A stretch of 64,000 nt of DNA from CAADGV01 sp040290295 (GTDB lineage: Bacteria > Bacteroidota > Ignavibacteria > UBA10030 > UBA6906). Where the stretch lies: positions 1 through 64,000 of the forward strand of contig PSMW01000004.1 of the NCBI GenBank assembly GCA_040290295.1. The letters are read 5' to 3'. The notes under the pieces were generated by a model. It did no database searches. It was not told the DNA's origin and worked only from the letters and a program-made list of their open reading frames with translations. How positions within the stretch are numbered: the first letter of the stretch is position 1; each line of letters starts with the position of its first letter. The translations under genes and the position numbers were made by a program. This document shows, piece by piece, positions 34,163 through 42,611 of this stretch.

Positions 34163-35046
34163 GGATGGCTAGAATTAATCGCTACTTGGGCCACCCGACA
34201 ATATGCGGATTAGCTCCAAGTCATATCCAAAAAATTGCTAGAATCATTAGAGCCATAGGATGGGCTTCATTTCATGTGCTTGGCCGAAAAGAAGTAACTT
34301 GTTGGTTTCCTAATTTTAGGATCCATATGTGCTTCCTTGTAGGAACCGGTGTGGTAACAGAGTTATTTGTTCTGAGAGATGATTATGAAGTGGAGCTAGG
34401 ACTTTTATCGAAAATCCTTTCCCCAGGTATGATATTCCTGGACATCGGGGCAAACTTTGGGCTCTATAGTCTAGTAGCTAGTCAACTTGTTGGAAATGAC
34501 GGTAGGGTGCTCGCAGTCGAGCCAAATCCCGTGGCAGCGGTGTACTTGAAGAGGAATATTCAACTTAATCTCGCAAGAAACGTTTTGGTGTTCGAAAAAG
34601 CCCTAAGTGACGTTGCTGAGAGGAAAGCTCTTTGGATTCATGAGCTTGACCCATTTGGATCAAGCAGCCTATCCAGAAGCAGAATGAGCAGTAGCGCTGT
34701 GGAGGTTGAGACGACAACGCTTGACGCGTTATGCTGTGATCTTCCTCGATTGGACTTGATAAAGATAGATGTGGAAGGATGGGAAACGAAGGTACTGCGC
34801 GGAGGAGTACAGACACTGCGTCGATGGAGTCCCATGCTGATCTTTGAAGTCTCGCCGAAGAGATATAAGGATGCGGGCGCCGATCCGCGGGAGGCGTTCT
34901 CTATCTTAAAGATGTACGGGTACAAGTTTTGCGTGTGGGATGGCCGAAGCCTTCGTGGGGTGGATGAGGAGGAATTGGCGTGCCAGCTCTCTTTTGAGGA
35001 CAGGATCAATGTAATCGGTTTGCCAAACCCAAAATCGCAAGGGTGA
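34144..35046 (+). CDS. FkbM-family SAM-dependent methyltransferase
   Basis: A 300-residue enzyme. SAM-binding motif I reads IFLDIGANFGLYSLVAS, the post-I acidic residue lies in VLAVEPNP, and the family box LIKIDVEGWETKVLRGG is complete. FkbM-type enzymes O-methylate sugars or polyketides, so a methyl group on the polysaccharide is likely. ATG 34144 is fixed by the ribosome site AAGGAGG at 34132-34138. The gene is visibly AT-richer (lines near 45% GC) than the GC-rich genes on both sides, pointing to a separate origin. It lies between a truncated and a complete copy of the same glycosyltransferase start. Confidence 0.88.
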   Translation: MGGTSMRMARINRYLGHPTICGLAPSHIQKIARIIRAIGWASFHVLGRKEVTCWFPNFRIHMCFLVGTGVVTELFVLRDDYEVELGLLSKILSPGMIFLDIGANFGLYSLVASQLVGNDGRVLAVEPNPVAAVYLKRNIQLNLARNVLVFEKALSDVAERKALWIHELDPFGSSSLSRSRMSSSAVEVETTTLDALCCDLPRLDLIKIDVEGWETKVLRGGVQTLRRWSPMLIFEVSPKRYKDAGADPREAFSILKMYGYKFCVWDGRSLRGVDEEELACQLSFEDRINVIGLPNPKSQG

Positions 35047-35047
35047 T

Positions 35048-36202
35048 GTGAAGATTAGGATAGCTATTTTCGACTACAAAGTCATCCCAACTAACCCCAT
35101 CGGCTCCTGCCACCTTCGGATGATTCAGGGGCTCTGTGGGGAGCACGAATTCACGGTCTTCGCAGTGGAGTTTGAAAACCCCTGCCCGGACAGGGTCCGC
35201 TTCGTGCGTGTGCCGGTGCCCACGCGGCCCCTGGCTTTGCTCTTCGTGGCCTACCACCTGGTGGCGCCCGTGGTCTATTTCCTCTACCGCCTGCGCACGG
35301 GGGTGCGGTTTGACCTGGTACAGATGGTGGAGAGCAACCTAAGCTTTGGGGATGTGTCTTATGCGCAATTCTGCCACCGCGCCTATCTCCGCCGCCACTG
35401 GAAGGCGGCTGGGGCGAAAGGGCTGAGGGGATGGCTGCGCTGGTTGGACCACTGGCTCCACGCCCTAGTGGAGCCCTGGGTTTTTCGGAAGGTCCGCCGG
35501 ATCGTGGTGCCATCGCAGGGGCTGAAGCGGGAGCTGGAGGAGATCTACCCCGTCACAAGGGGGAAGATCACGGTCATACCCAACCCCGTGGACCTGGCGC
35601 GTATGGCGCCCCCTCCCGGGTTCGACCGGGAAATCTTCCGGCGCGAGCGGGGGGTGGATCCGGAAGACGTAGTCCTGCTCTTCGTGGCCTTAGGGCACTT
35701 TGAACGCAAGGGGTTGCCCCTAGTCTTAGAGGCCCTGAAGCAGCTAGGAGAGAAGACAGCCAAGCTTTGGGTGGTGGGTGGCGAGGCCGACCTGGTGGTC
35801 CTCTGGCAGGCACGAGCCCGGGAGATGGGCTTGGAGGATCAGGTGGTCTTCTTTGGCATGCAGCGTGACGTGCGCCATTTTCTGTGGGGGGCGGATGGCT
35901 TTGTTTTTCCCTCCGTATATGAAGTGTTTCCCTTGGTGACCTTGGAAGCGGCCGCCGCGGGGCTTCCCCTTATCGTGACGCCCCTTTACGGGGTAGAGGA
36001 ATTTATGCGGGACGGCGAGACAGGCTTGGTGGTGGAGCGATCGGTGGAGGGGATCCTGATCGGGCTTCGGCGCTTCCTGGCGCTTCCCTTCACGGAGCGA
36101 GTACGCATGGGTGTCCGAGCGCGGGAGACCGTGGCGCAGTACGGAGTGGAGCGTTTCCCCGAGGCTTGGAGGCGGCTATATGGGTCAGGCCTTTTGGGCT
36201 AG
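35048..36202 (+). CDS. Family 4 glycosyltransferase
   Basis: A 384-residue GT-B enzyme from GTG 35048, one base after the FkbM stop. The N-domain starts RIAIFDYKVIPTNPIGSCHL; the linker carries KITVIPNPVDLARM; the donor domain has GHFERKGLPLVLEAL, FFGMQRDVRHFLWGAD and SVYEVFPLVTLEAAAAGLPL. Complete and apparently functional. It overlaps the polymerase gene by 23 bases. Confidence 0.88.
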   Translation: MKIRIAIFDYKVIPTNPIGSCHLRMIQGLCGEHEFTVFAVEFENPCPDRVRFVRVPVPTRPLALLFVAYHLVAPVVYFLYRLRTGVRFDLVQMVESNLSFGDVSYAQFCHRAYLRRHWKAAGAKGLRGWLRWLDHWLHALVEPWVFRKVRRIVVPSQGLKRELEEIYPVTRGKITVIPNPVDLARMAPPPGFDREIFRRERGVDPEDVVLLFVALGHFERKGLPLVLEALKQLGEKTAKLWVVGGEADLVVLWQARAREMGLEDQVVFFGMQRDVRHFLWGADGFVFPSVYEVFPLVTLEAAAAGLPLIVTPLYGVEEFMRDGETGLVVERSVEGILIGLRRFLALPFTERVRMGVRARETVAQYGVERFPEAWRRLYGSGLLG

Positions 36203-37487
36203 GGTATGGGTCTTATTGGTATTGGGGTATGCCCTCATGGGGCGCACCTTCGCGTACCTCGGCGTTCCCTCGCTCAAGGTGTTCATCGGTGAGCTGATAC
36301 TCGGAGCCTTTGTTATCATCCGAGGCAACCGGGTGTTAAGGACCTGGTTCACCTGGCTACTGGGTTACGGCCCCAGGGCTCTCTTGGTGTTAGCGTGGGC
36401 TTCCGCATTGTTTTTCTCTTACGGGATCCTTCAAGCGATGCGAGGTGTACTACTACTGGGACATGAGCTGATAATAGTTCTTCAGAACTTTGTATTTAAT
36501 GTTTACCCTCTCTACCTCTTTCTGGGTCTCTGGGTGGGCCAGGCCCGGCCGGCACTCCTACGTAATGTGGTTAGGTGGTTGGCTTGGGCGAACGGCATCT
36601 ATGGCACTCTATACGTTCTCTTACTGAACAGACTTGACGTGACCTTGCCCTGGGCCCCTGATATTACCCTTTTCGGCCAGCCAGGCGGTTCGGCTTTGGC
36701 CTTGTTAGGCCTTTTGAGTCTGGAGTCCCGACCAGTTCGGGTTTGGCCACTGCTGGTGCTCAACTTTTTCGTGCTTTTGGGCGTTCAAGTGCGGGGCGAG
36801 TGGCTCGCCTTGGGGGCAGGGCTTTTTGTCTGGATGGTTTTGCGCAGAGACCCTTCGCGTGTTGCACTCCTGGGGGCTACTGCCGTATTGCTTTTCGCCG
36901 CGATGTACGCCCTTGATCTCCGTATTCCTGCACCCGAAACCAGAGGAGGAGAGATATCCGTTCGGGGTGTGGTTGCAAGGGGTCTCGCACCGCTTAATCC
37001 CGATGCGGCGGCGACGCTGATCGGTGAGGAAGCCTATAGCTTGGCTGGTACGATCATGGATTGGCGCGTGCCTTGGTGGCTCAGCATATGGGACGAGGTG
37101 CACCGTGATGTGATCTCGGCGTTATTAGGACTCGGATATGGCTACCCGCTATACAGCCTTTTGCCTTTTATTTCTGAGGGAATTCGTACGCCTCACAATG
37201 TTTTCTTCTACGCACTTGGATATAGTGGTTGGCTGGGGGTTATCTTTTTCTTTACGTTCCAGTTTAGTCTTGGCTATGCCGTTTATTGGGCGTCCATGTC
37301 GTCAAAAAACCACTTTGGTCCAGCGTTGTGGGTTAGTCTTTTGTGTTCTGCGCTAGTTGGTAACTTTTTTGAGACACCGTTTGGAGCAATTCCGTTTTAT
37401 CTTTTGATCGGATACGGCCTTTCTCCCTTGAGCCAAGCATATGCGCGTGCTAACAGTTCACACGTATTACCAACAACCCGGCGGTGA
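36180..37487 (+). CDS. Wzy-type O-antigen/EPS polymerase
   Basis: A 435-residue inner-membrane protein with about 10-12 helices and a large periplasmic loop at about 240-330 (DLRIPAPETRGGEISVRGV, TIMDWRVPWWLSIWDEVHRD). This is the O-antigen ligase/polymerase (Wzy_C-like) plan; GIRTPHNVFFYALGYSG before the last helices is the typical H-N region. In this context the polymerase role is more likely than ligase. ATG 36180 is preferred over the longer frame from 36111. The last 15 codons read into a glycosyltransferase stub that starts at 37441, so the natural C-terminus may have been replaced. Confidence 0.8.
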   Translation: MGQAFWARVWVLLVLGYALMGRTFAYLGVPSLKVFIGELILGAFVIIRGNRVLRTWFTWLLGYGPRALLVLAWASALFFSYGILQAMRGVLLLGHELIIVLQNFVFNVYPLYLFLGLWVGQARPALLRNVVRWLAWANGIYGTLYVLLLNRLDVTLPWAPDITLFGQPGGSALALLGLLSLESRPVRVWPLLVLNFFVLLGVQVRGEWLALGAGLFVWMVLRRDPSRVALLGATAVLLFAAMYALDLRIPAPETRGGEISVRGVVARGLAPLNPDAAATLIGEEAYSLAGTIMDWRVPWWLSIWDEVHRDVISALLGLGYGYPLYSLLPFISEGIRTPHNVFFYALGYSGWLGVIFFFTFQFSLGYAVYWASMSSKNHFGPALWVSLLCSALVGNFFETPFGAIPFYLLIGYGLSPLSQAYARANSSHVLPTTRR

Positions 37488-37746
37488 GGACAGGGGGTTC
37501 GCCGCAGAAGCGGCCCTCCCCCGGGAGCGAGGGCACGAGGTTGTGGACCTCAGCTTCCGCAACCGCGACTTGGAAGCCTTTGCCCCCTGGCGGCAGGCGG
37601 AGGTGACTCTGTGGAATCGGGAGGTGTATCGCCGCGTGCGGGAGGCCATGCGCGTTCTACTTGCCCACACCCGCTACCAACAACCCGGCGGTAAGCTGCC
37701 GTTTATGAGAGCGGGGTTAGACTATAATGAAAGAGAGATAGCCTGA
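37441..37746 (+). pseudogene. Two fused glycosyltransferase N-terminal stubs
   Basis: ATG 37441 opens MRVLTVHTYYQQPGGEDRGF, the start of a glycosyltransferase like the one at 28420. After about 68 codons, at ATG 37648, the same start begins again in frame (MRVLLAHTRYQQPGGKL) and is lost after about 15 codons. The 101-residue frame then ends by overlapping the methyltransferase start (TGATG at 37744-37748). Neither copy has the donor domain. These are remnants of repeated recombination at the conserved 5' end of such genes. Confidence 0.75.
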
Positions 37747-38366
37747 TGGACATTCACAGAATTTACTCCTTTTTCCAGAGGCGGTTTCGCCGAAAGAGAA
37801 TGAAGGAGTTCGTGTCTATCTTCGGGATAACAACTAATATACCTAGAGTCTTGGATGTTGGAGGGACTTTGTTCAATTGGACGCTCATAGATGTCCAACT
37901 GCGCTTGACAATCCTTAATGTTACTTCGCCGCCAAACAACTTCCCGGACAATGTAGAATGGATCGTGGGTGATGCTCGTGCGATGCCATTTCCTGACAAA
38001 AACTTTGATGTAGTTTTCTCCAACTCTGTGATAGAACATGTGGGAGGGTGAGAAGACCAAGTAAAGTTTGCGCAAGAAGTACGACGTGTTGGCAGAAGCT
38101 ATTATGTGCAAACACCTAACTACTATTTCGCAATTGAACCACATTTGATAGCTCCTTGTATCCACTGGTTGCCCAGAGCTGTGGCAAAAATACTACTGCC
38201 ATTTACGATACGTAATATCCTTACAAGTGATCTGCGGAATAATACAGAAGCAATCTTTAATGAAGTTCGCCTGCTTAAAGCCAAAGAGGTCAAGGAGTTG
38301 TTCCCGGATGCAGTCATCGTGTTTGAGCGCTTTCTGAGAATGCCGAAAAGCATCATTACGGTTTAA
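37746..38366 (+). pseudogene. SAM-dependent methyltransferase with an in-frame TGA
   Basis: One frame from ATG 37746 to TAA 38364-38366 encodes a class I methyltransferase of about 205 residues: motif I region RVLDVGGTLFNWTL, acidic motif WIVGDARAMPFPDKNFDVVF, then SNSVIEHVGG. TGA 38049-38051 interrupts directly after GG, and reading resumes in the same frame with EDQVKFAQEVRRVGRSYYVQ. Relatives carry a Trp at this place, so TGG to TGA is the likely change. The gene is AT-rich compared with the block around it. Its last 86 bases are the right arm of the 175-bp repeat. Confidence 0.8.
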
Positions 38367-38455
38367 AAGGATGAAAGTGCTGCTCGTTCATAATAGATAC
38401 ACCGAGCCCGGCGGTGAGGATCAGGTCTCTGAGGCGGAGAAAGCCCTGCTGGAGC
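38281..38455 (+). repeat. Right copy of the 175-bp imperfect direct repeat
   Basis: Gap-free match to 28330-28504. This copy holds the natural 3' end of the methyltransferase pseudogene followed by the start of a glycosyltransferase, which here is lost soon after the repeat ends. On the left the opposite is seen: methyltransferase truncated, glycosyltransferase complete. Confidence 0.85.
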
Positions 38456-38499
38456 AAGTAGAAAAACATTGGAGGCATATATGGCAAGCGGCAGTTTAG
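38371..38499 (+). pseudogene. Glycosyltransferase N-terminal stub at the right border
   Basis: ATG 38371 opens MKVLLVHNRYTEPGGEDQVS and continues as far as EAEKALLEQ, then turns into unrelated sequence and stops at TAG 38497-38499 (42 residues). It is the fourth copy of this glycosyltransferase start in the window (28420, 37441, 37648, 38371). The 140 bases after it hold no gene that I can support. Confidence 0.7.
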
Positions 38500-38646
38500 C
38501 GAAAGTCTTTCAGCTTCTGGAGATCGCGGTTCGTTCTGTAATGCTAAGCGGAGTTTGAACGGACGCTGCTCGGTTACTACAACCGCGTTTTTGAACACAG
38601 GGGCAAGGCTAATTCTTGAGCATCTTCTTCGAAAGATAACCCTATA

Positions 38647-39444
38647 GTGGATTCATCAAGGCTAGAGACGATCGCCAGTTTGTCCGAGTATGTTCTCGGG
38701 ACTGGCGTCCACGTCATGAATTACTCATCTGCAGCCACGCATGTGGCTAAGTGGGTTTTCGAACATGCGCGCCCAGCGAGGTATGTTTTACAAGCTAATG
38801 TGAATTCGTTGGTGTCTGCTCTTGAAGATGGGCACTACAGGAAAGCAACGCTGAACGCCACCCTCTCCCTCCCGGACGGCATGCCTGTAGTGTGGCTCTT
38901 GAGACTGAAAGGGCATGCAATACGGGAGCGCGTGTATGGTCCCGACTTGATGCTCTTGCTCTGCGCCGAAGCGGCGAAACTTGGATGGCGTTGTTTCCTC
39001 TACGGCGGCGCACCAGGTGTGCCGGAACAGTTGAAGCGTGTGCTCGAAGCACGGTTCCCCGGTATCAACATCGTTGGAACCTATTCTCCTCCATTTAGAC
39101 CATTGACGCCGGAAGAGGACGCGCAGATTTGTCGAATGATCAACGCAGCAAAGCCGGACATCCTGTGGGTAGGATTGGGATCGCCGAAGCAGGATATGTG
39201 GATGTATGAGCACCGGGACAAACTCGACGTTTCGGTGATGCACGGAGTCGGCGCTGCGTTCGATTTTCTTACGGGCAGAGTGAAGCAAGCTCCTCGCTGG
39301 ATGATGAACATGGGATTGGAGTGGTTCTGGCGCCTTATGATCGAGCCTCGCCGGCTCTGGAAGCGCTACACCATCACCAATGCAAAATTTTTATGGTATT
39401 TGGTTACTTATGGGATGCGAACCTCGCTGAAGCGACATCGTTGA
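38647..39444 (+). CDS. WecG/TagA/CpsF-family glycosyltransferase (GT26)
   Basis: A 265-residue GT26 enzyme from GTG 38647. Family landmarks are VLQANVNSLVSALEDGHYRK with the conserved N-x-x, LPDGMPVVWLLRLKG, ERVYGPDLM, YGGAPGVPEQL, LWVGLGSPKQDMWMYEHR and GVGAAFDFLTGRVKQAPRWM. It transfers a sugar (often ManNAcA or ManNAc) to a polyprenyl-linked acceptor at the inner membrane. Base composition is back to the background of the window, so it lies outside the mosaic block. Confidence 0.92.
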   Translation: MDSSRLETIASLSEYVLGTGVHVMNYSSAATHVAKWVFEHARPARYVLQANVNSLVSALEDGHYRKATLNATLSLPDGMPVVWLLRLKGHAIRERVYGPDLMLLLCAEAAKLGWRCFLYGGAPGVPEQLKRVLEARFPGINIVGTYSPPFRPLTPEEDAQICRMINAAKPDILWVGLGSPKQDMWMYEHRDKLDVSVMHGVGAAFDFLTGRVKQAPRWMMNMGLEWFWRLMIEPRRLWKRYTITNAKFLWYLVTYGMRTSLKRHR

Positions 39445-39630
39445 TCCCTTCGCCTCCCATGGATGCTTCACTTTATTGATCGAAGACCGCTATAAAGTGT
39501 CAGCCACATCGCCTCAGGTTTGATATGCATTTCCCAACATCGGTGACTCCCGTCAACGTAGATGAGTGCCGCTTGCGATATCCTTTGGCACGATCCTGTC
39601 CCATCTTTCTGTCGAACACGTTTAAAAATC

Positions 39631-41151
39631 ATGACCACTCTTTCTAAGTTAGAACTGCCGCCATGCGTTGAGGCGGACGTAGGCACACAAGGGGAACACA
39701 TCCAGCATCGCAAGGGAATACCAATCTTGAGCTCGATCGTCCGTCGCAATTGGCGCACGTGTGCTGCGCTGATTGCAATCGGCACAGATATCACTATTCT
39801 CACTGTTTCGTTTTTCACGGCAGCTCGGCTGCACCATCCCGGCGTGTCGCACGCGGAGGTGTTCGCCTCGCACGGCAAGTTCTATCTTTTTCTTCTCGTC
39901 GTGTTCCTTGCTTCCTTCACGTCGTTGTGTATCTATCGAACGGTCTCATACATCCCGCTGAAGCAGCACCTTCTTGCGGCGACGAAGGCATACTTCTACA
40001 GCACGGCAATCATTCTCTCGACGCTTTCGCTGTACGGGAACCTCTTCTACTCCCGTGAATTTCTCATTGCGCTGTTTGTTGTCTTCCCCCAAATCTATTT
40101 TGTCACATGGTTGCTGGTGCGGCAGTTGTTTCGCTGGCTGCGTCGGCGCGGGTATGGACTTTGGAATACATTATTGATTGGACCGGGCAAAAACATCGAG
40201 CAACTCTTAACTCGTCTGCGAGCATACCCGGATTTGGGATACGAACCGGTGAGCATCCTGAAGACGCCCGTTCGCGGTAACACCAACGGGAAGTTGCATG
40301 TGGAGGTGAAAGAGATCGAGCGGGAAATCCATTCCCTGAACGTGGACTACCTGGTGCTGATCTCACCCGACCTCAATGGTTCGTACGATGAGCTGGAAGC
40401 ATTATGTCGAAAGCACTTCGTGCGTATGCGTGTTGTCTCCCCCGAGACGGACTCGTTGTTTCGTCAAGTACAGATTTTCGATCTCGCCGGACTACCGCTC
40501 TACTCGCCGCAACGCCGACGAATCGACGGGGTGAACCGTCTTGCGAAGCGCTTGTTCGATGTCGTGGTGTCCGCGCTTCTTCTTGTGCTGTGCTTGCCGA
40601 TCTTTTTGATCGTGGCGATTGCCACGAGACTTGAATCGCATGGTCCGGTTTTCTTCAAACAGTTGCGCGCACTTTCCGATCGTGATACCCCATTCTGGAT
40701 GTACAAGTTCCGGAGTATGCATCATGAAGCAGACGAGAGGAAAGAATCGCTCTTCCCCCAAAACGAATCGAACGGTGCATTGTTCAAAATAAAGGATGAC
40801 CCGCGTGTAACACGTGTGGGAAGAGTTTTGCGTCGCTACAGCATCGACGAGTTGCCGCAGCTCATCAATGTGCTGAAAGGGGAGATGAGTCTGGTTGGTC
40901 CGCGCCCATTGCCTGTCGGTGACTACGCTCGCGTGACGGAAGCTGACGACATCGGCGGATATTTTCGAGCGCGCGCCAATGCAAAGCCGGGCATGACCGG
41001 CTTGTGGCAAGTGTTAGGGCGAAGCCACCGCGGTTTCCGCGAGATGGTGATGCTGGATTTGTACTACATCGAACATCAATCGCTCCTCTTCGATATCGAA
41101 ATCCTCGCGCGAACCATCCCCGTTGTGCTCTTCCGGAGGGGCGCGTATTGA
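39631..41151 (+). CDS. Polyprenyl glycosylphosphotransferase (initiating sugar-phosphate transferase)
   Basis: A 506-residue WbaP/WcaJ-type enzyme that starts the repeat unit by moving a sugar phosphate onto undecaprenyl phosphate. The N-terminal half has four hydrophobic helices (about 45-170) and a CoA-binding-like domain (NTLLIGPGKNIEQLLTRL). The C-terminal catalytic domain starts KRLFDVVVSALLLVLCLPIF and contains FWMYKFRSMHHEADERKES, RYSIDELPQLINVLKGEMSL and VGPRPLP, all conserved. ATG 39631 is used; an in-frame start at 39562 exists but adds unlikely residues. About 185 bases before it carry no gene. Confidence 0.93.
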   Translation: MTTLSKLELPPCVEADVGTQGEHIQHRKGIPILSSIVRRNWRTCAALIAIGTDITILTVSFFTAARLHHPGVSHAEVFASHGKFYLFLLVVFLASFTSLCIYRTVSYIPLKQHLLAATKAYFYSTAIILSTLSLYGNLFYSREFLIALFVVFPQIYFVTWLLVRQLFRWLRRRGYGLWNTLLIGPGKNIEQLLTRLRAYPDLGYEPVSILKTPVRGNTNGKLHVEVKEIEREIHSLNVDYLVLISPDLNGSYDELEALCRKHFVRMRVVSPETDSLFRQVQIFDLAGLPLYSPQRRRIDGVNRLAKRLFDVVVSALLLVLCLPIFLIVAIATRLESHGPVFFKQLRALSDRDTPFWMYKFRSMHHEADERKESLFPQNESNGALFKIKDDPRVTRVGRVLRRYSIDELPQLINVLKGEMSLVGPRPLPVGDYARVTEADDIGGYFRARANAKPGMTGLWQVLGRSHRGFREMVMLDLYYIEHQSLLFDIEILARTIPVVLFRRGAY

Positions 41152-41206
41152 CGAGAGCTTGTCGCATGAGTCTTCTCTCCAGCCTTCACCTCTCGCCTTC
41201 ACTTCT

Positions 41207-41235
41207 TTGAATCTCATCCCGATTTTAAGTATAAT
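41207..41235 (+). promoter_or_regulatory. Promoter for ugd
   Basis: TTGAAT at 41207-41212 and TATAAT at 41230-41235 (perfect -10), spacer 17 bp, 45 bases before the ugd start. Confidence 0.7.
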
Positions 41236-41279
41236 TTTTACCAGACTTCACGATCAACTCTGACTATTAGGAGCATTTC

Positions 41280-42581
41280 TTGAAACTCAGCGTTATTGGG
41301 ACCGGTTACGTCGGTCTGGTCGTAGGAACGTGCTTCGCTGAAACAGGCAACGACGTGATTTGTGTCGATGTCGATGAACGCAAACTCGACATGCTACGCA
41401 GGGGAGAGAGTCCCATCTTCGAACCGGGTCTGACCGATCTTTTGAAGAAGAATCTTCAGGAAAAGCGACTTACCTTCACGTCGGATCTCACGTCCGCCGT
41501 ACAGAAATCGGAAATCATCTTCCTCGCACTTCCGACACCGCGGTCCGAAGACAGCTCGGCCGATTTGCAGCACGTGCTGGCGGTCGCCGACCAGATTGCA
41601 CGAGTGATGAACGGATACAAAATCATCGTCAATAAAAGCACCGTGCCTGTCGGTACAGCCGATAAGGTACGAGAGATTATCGCAAAGGGAACCAACCACG
41701 AGTTCGACGTTGTGTCGAATCCCGAATTCCTCAAAGAAGGCGCTGCGGTGAACGACTTCATGAAGCCCGACCGGATCGTCATCGGGAGTCGGAGTCGGCG
41801 GGCGCTTGCCGTGATGCAGGACTTGTACGCGCCGTTCGTGCGGACGGGCAATCCACTGATCGTTATGGACGAGCGCAGCTCTGAGCTGACGAAGTATGCT
41901 GCAAACTCCTTCCTTGCAACGAAGGTGTCGTTCATGAACGAGATTGCCAACATCTGCGAGTTGGTTGGCGCCGACATCGACTTGGTACGGAAGGGAATGG
42001 GGACCGATCCACGCGTGGGTCCACAATTTCTCTTTGCGGGTGTCGGTTACGGAGGTTCGTGCTTCCCGAAGGATGTTGCCGCGTTGCTCAAGAGCGCTGC
42101 CGACCACGGCTACACCTTCGAGATTCTCTCCGCTGTCGAGAATGTCAACAAACGACAGAAAGAGCTGATCGTCAGGAAGTTACGGCAGCACTTCAACAAT
42201 CGGCTTGCGGGCTTAACGTTTACGCTGTGGGGACTTTCCTTTAAACCGAACACAGACGACATTCGCGAAGCTCCCTCGATCAAAATCATTGAAGCGTTGC
42301 TTCGTGATGGAGCAAAGCTCCGTTTGCATGATCCTGCGGCAAATCGCGAGATGCAAAAGCTCTTCGGGGGGCAAGCGGATTTTTTCGAAAACAACTACGA
42401 GGCGCTCGAAGGCGCCGATGCGCTCATGATCGTAACGGAGTGGAACGAGTTTCGCCGCCCCGATTTCGATCGGATGAAGTCATTGATGAAACAGCCAGTG
42501 ATTTTCGATGGGCGGAATATCTACGACCCCGTACGGATTCGCGAGAAGGGATTTACCTATTACGGCATTGGACGCGTGTAA
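41280..42581 (+). CDS. ugd: UDP-glucose 6-dehydrogenase
   Basis: A 433-residue enzyme that oxidises UDP-glucose to UDP-glucuronate with two NAD. The NAD-binding start is KLSVIGTGYVGLVVGTCFAE; the central domain has SNPEFLKEGAAVNDF; the catalytic Cys lies in GYGGSCFPKDVAAL; the C-terminal domain has LWGLSFKPNTDDIREAPS. The start codon is TTG 41280, fixed by the ribosome site TAGGAGCA just upstream and by the NAD-binding N-terminus. Its product feeds the decarboxylase encoded 30 bases downstream. Confidence 0.95.
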   Translation: MKLSVIGTGYVGLVVGTCFAETGNDVICVDVDERKLDMLRRGESPIFEPGLTDLLKKNLQEKRLTFTSDLTSAVQKSEIIFLALPTPRSEDSSADLQHVLAVADQIARVMNGYKIIVNKSTVPVGTADKVREIIAKGTNHEFDVVSNPEFLKEGAAVNDFMKPDRIVIGSRSRRALAVMQDLYAPFVRTGNPLIVMDERSSELTKYAANSFLATKVSFMNEIANICELVGADIDLVRKGMGTDPRVGPQFLFAGVGYGGSCFPKDVAALLKSAADHGYTFEILSAVENVNKRQKELIVRKLRQHFNNRLAGLTFTLWGLSFKPNTDDIREAPSIKIIEALLRDGAKLRLHDPAANREMQKLFGGQADFFENNYEALEGADALMIVTEWNEFRRPDFDRMKSLMKQPVIFDGRNIYDPVRIREKGFTYYGIGRV

Positions 42582-42611
42582 CACTCAGACTTTCCGACTC
42601 GACGATTCCCT

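Noticed and set aside
28420..37487. The GC-rich block as an obvious contaminant contig joined by mistake
   Set aside because: Both borders lie within homologous repeat arms, the block completes the expected wzx/wzy gene set of the locus, and AT-richer islands inside it speak for a natural mosaic. A chimeric assembly through the repeats is not fully excluded and is listed as a refuting test.
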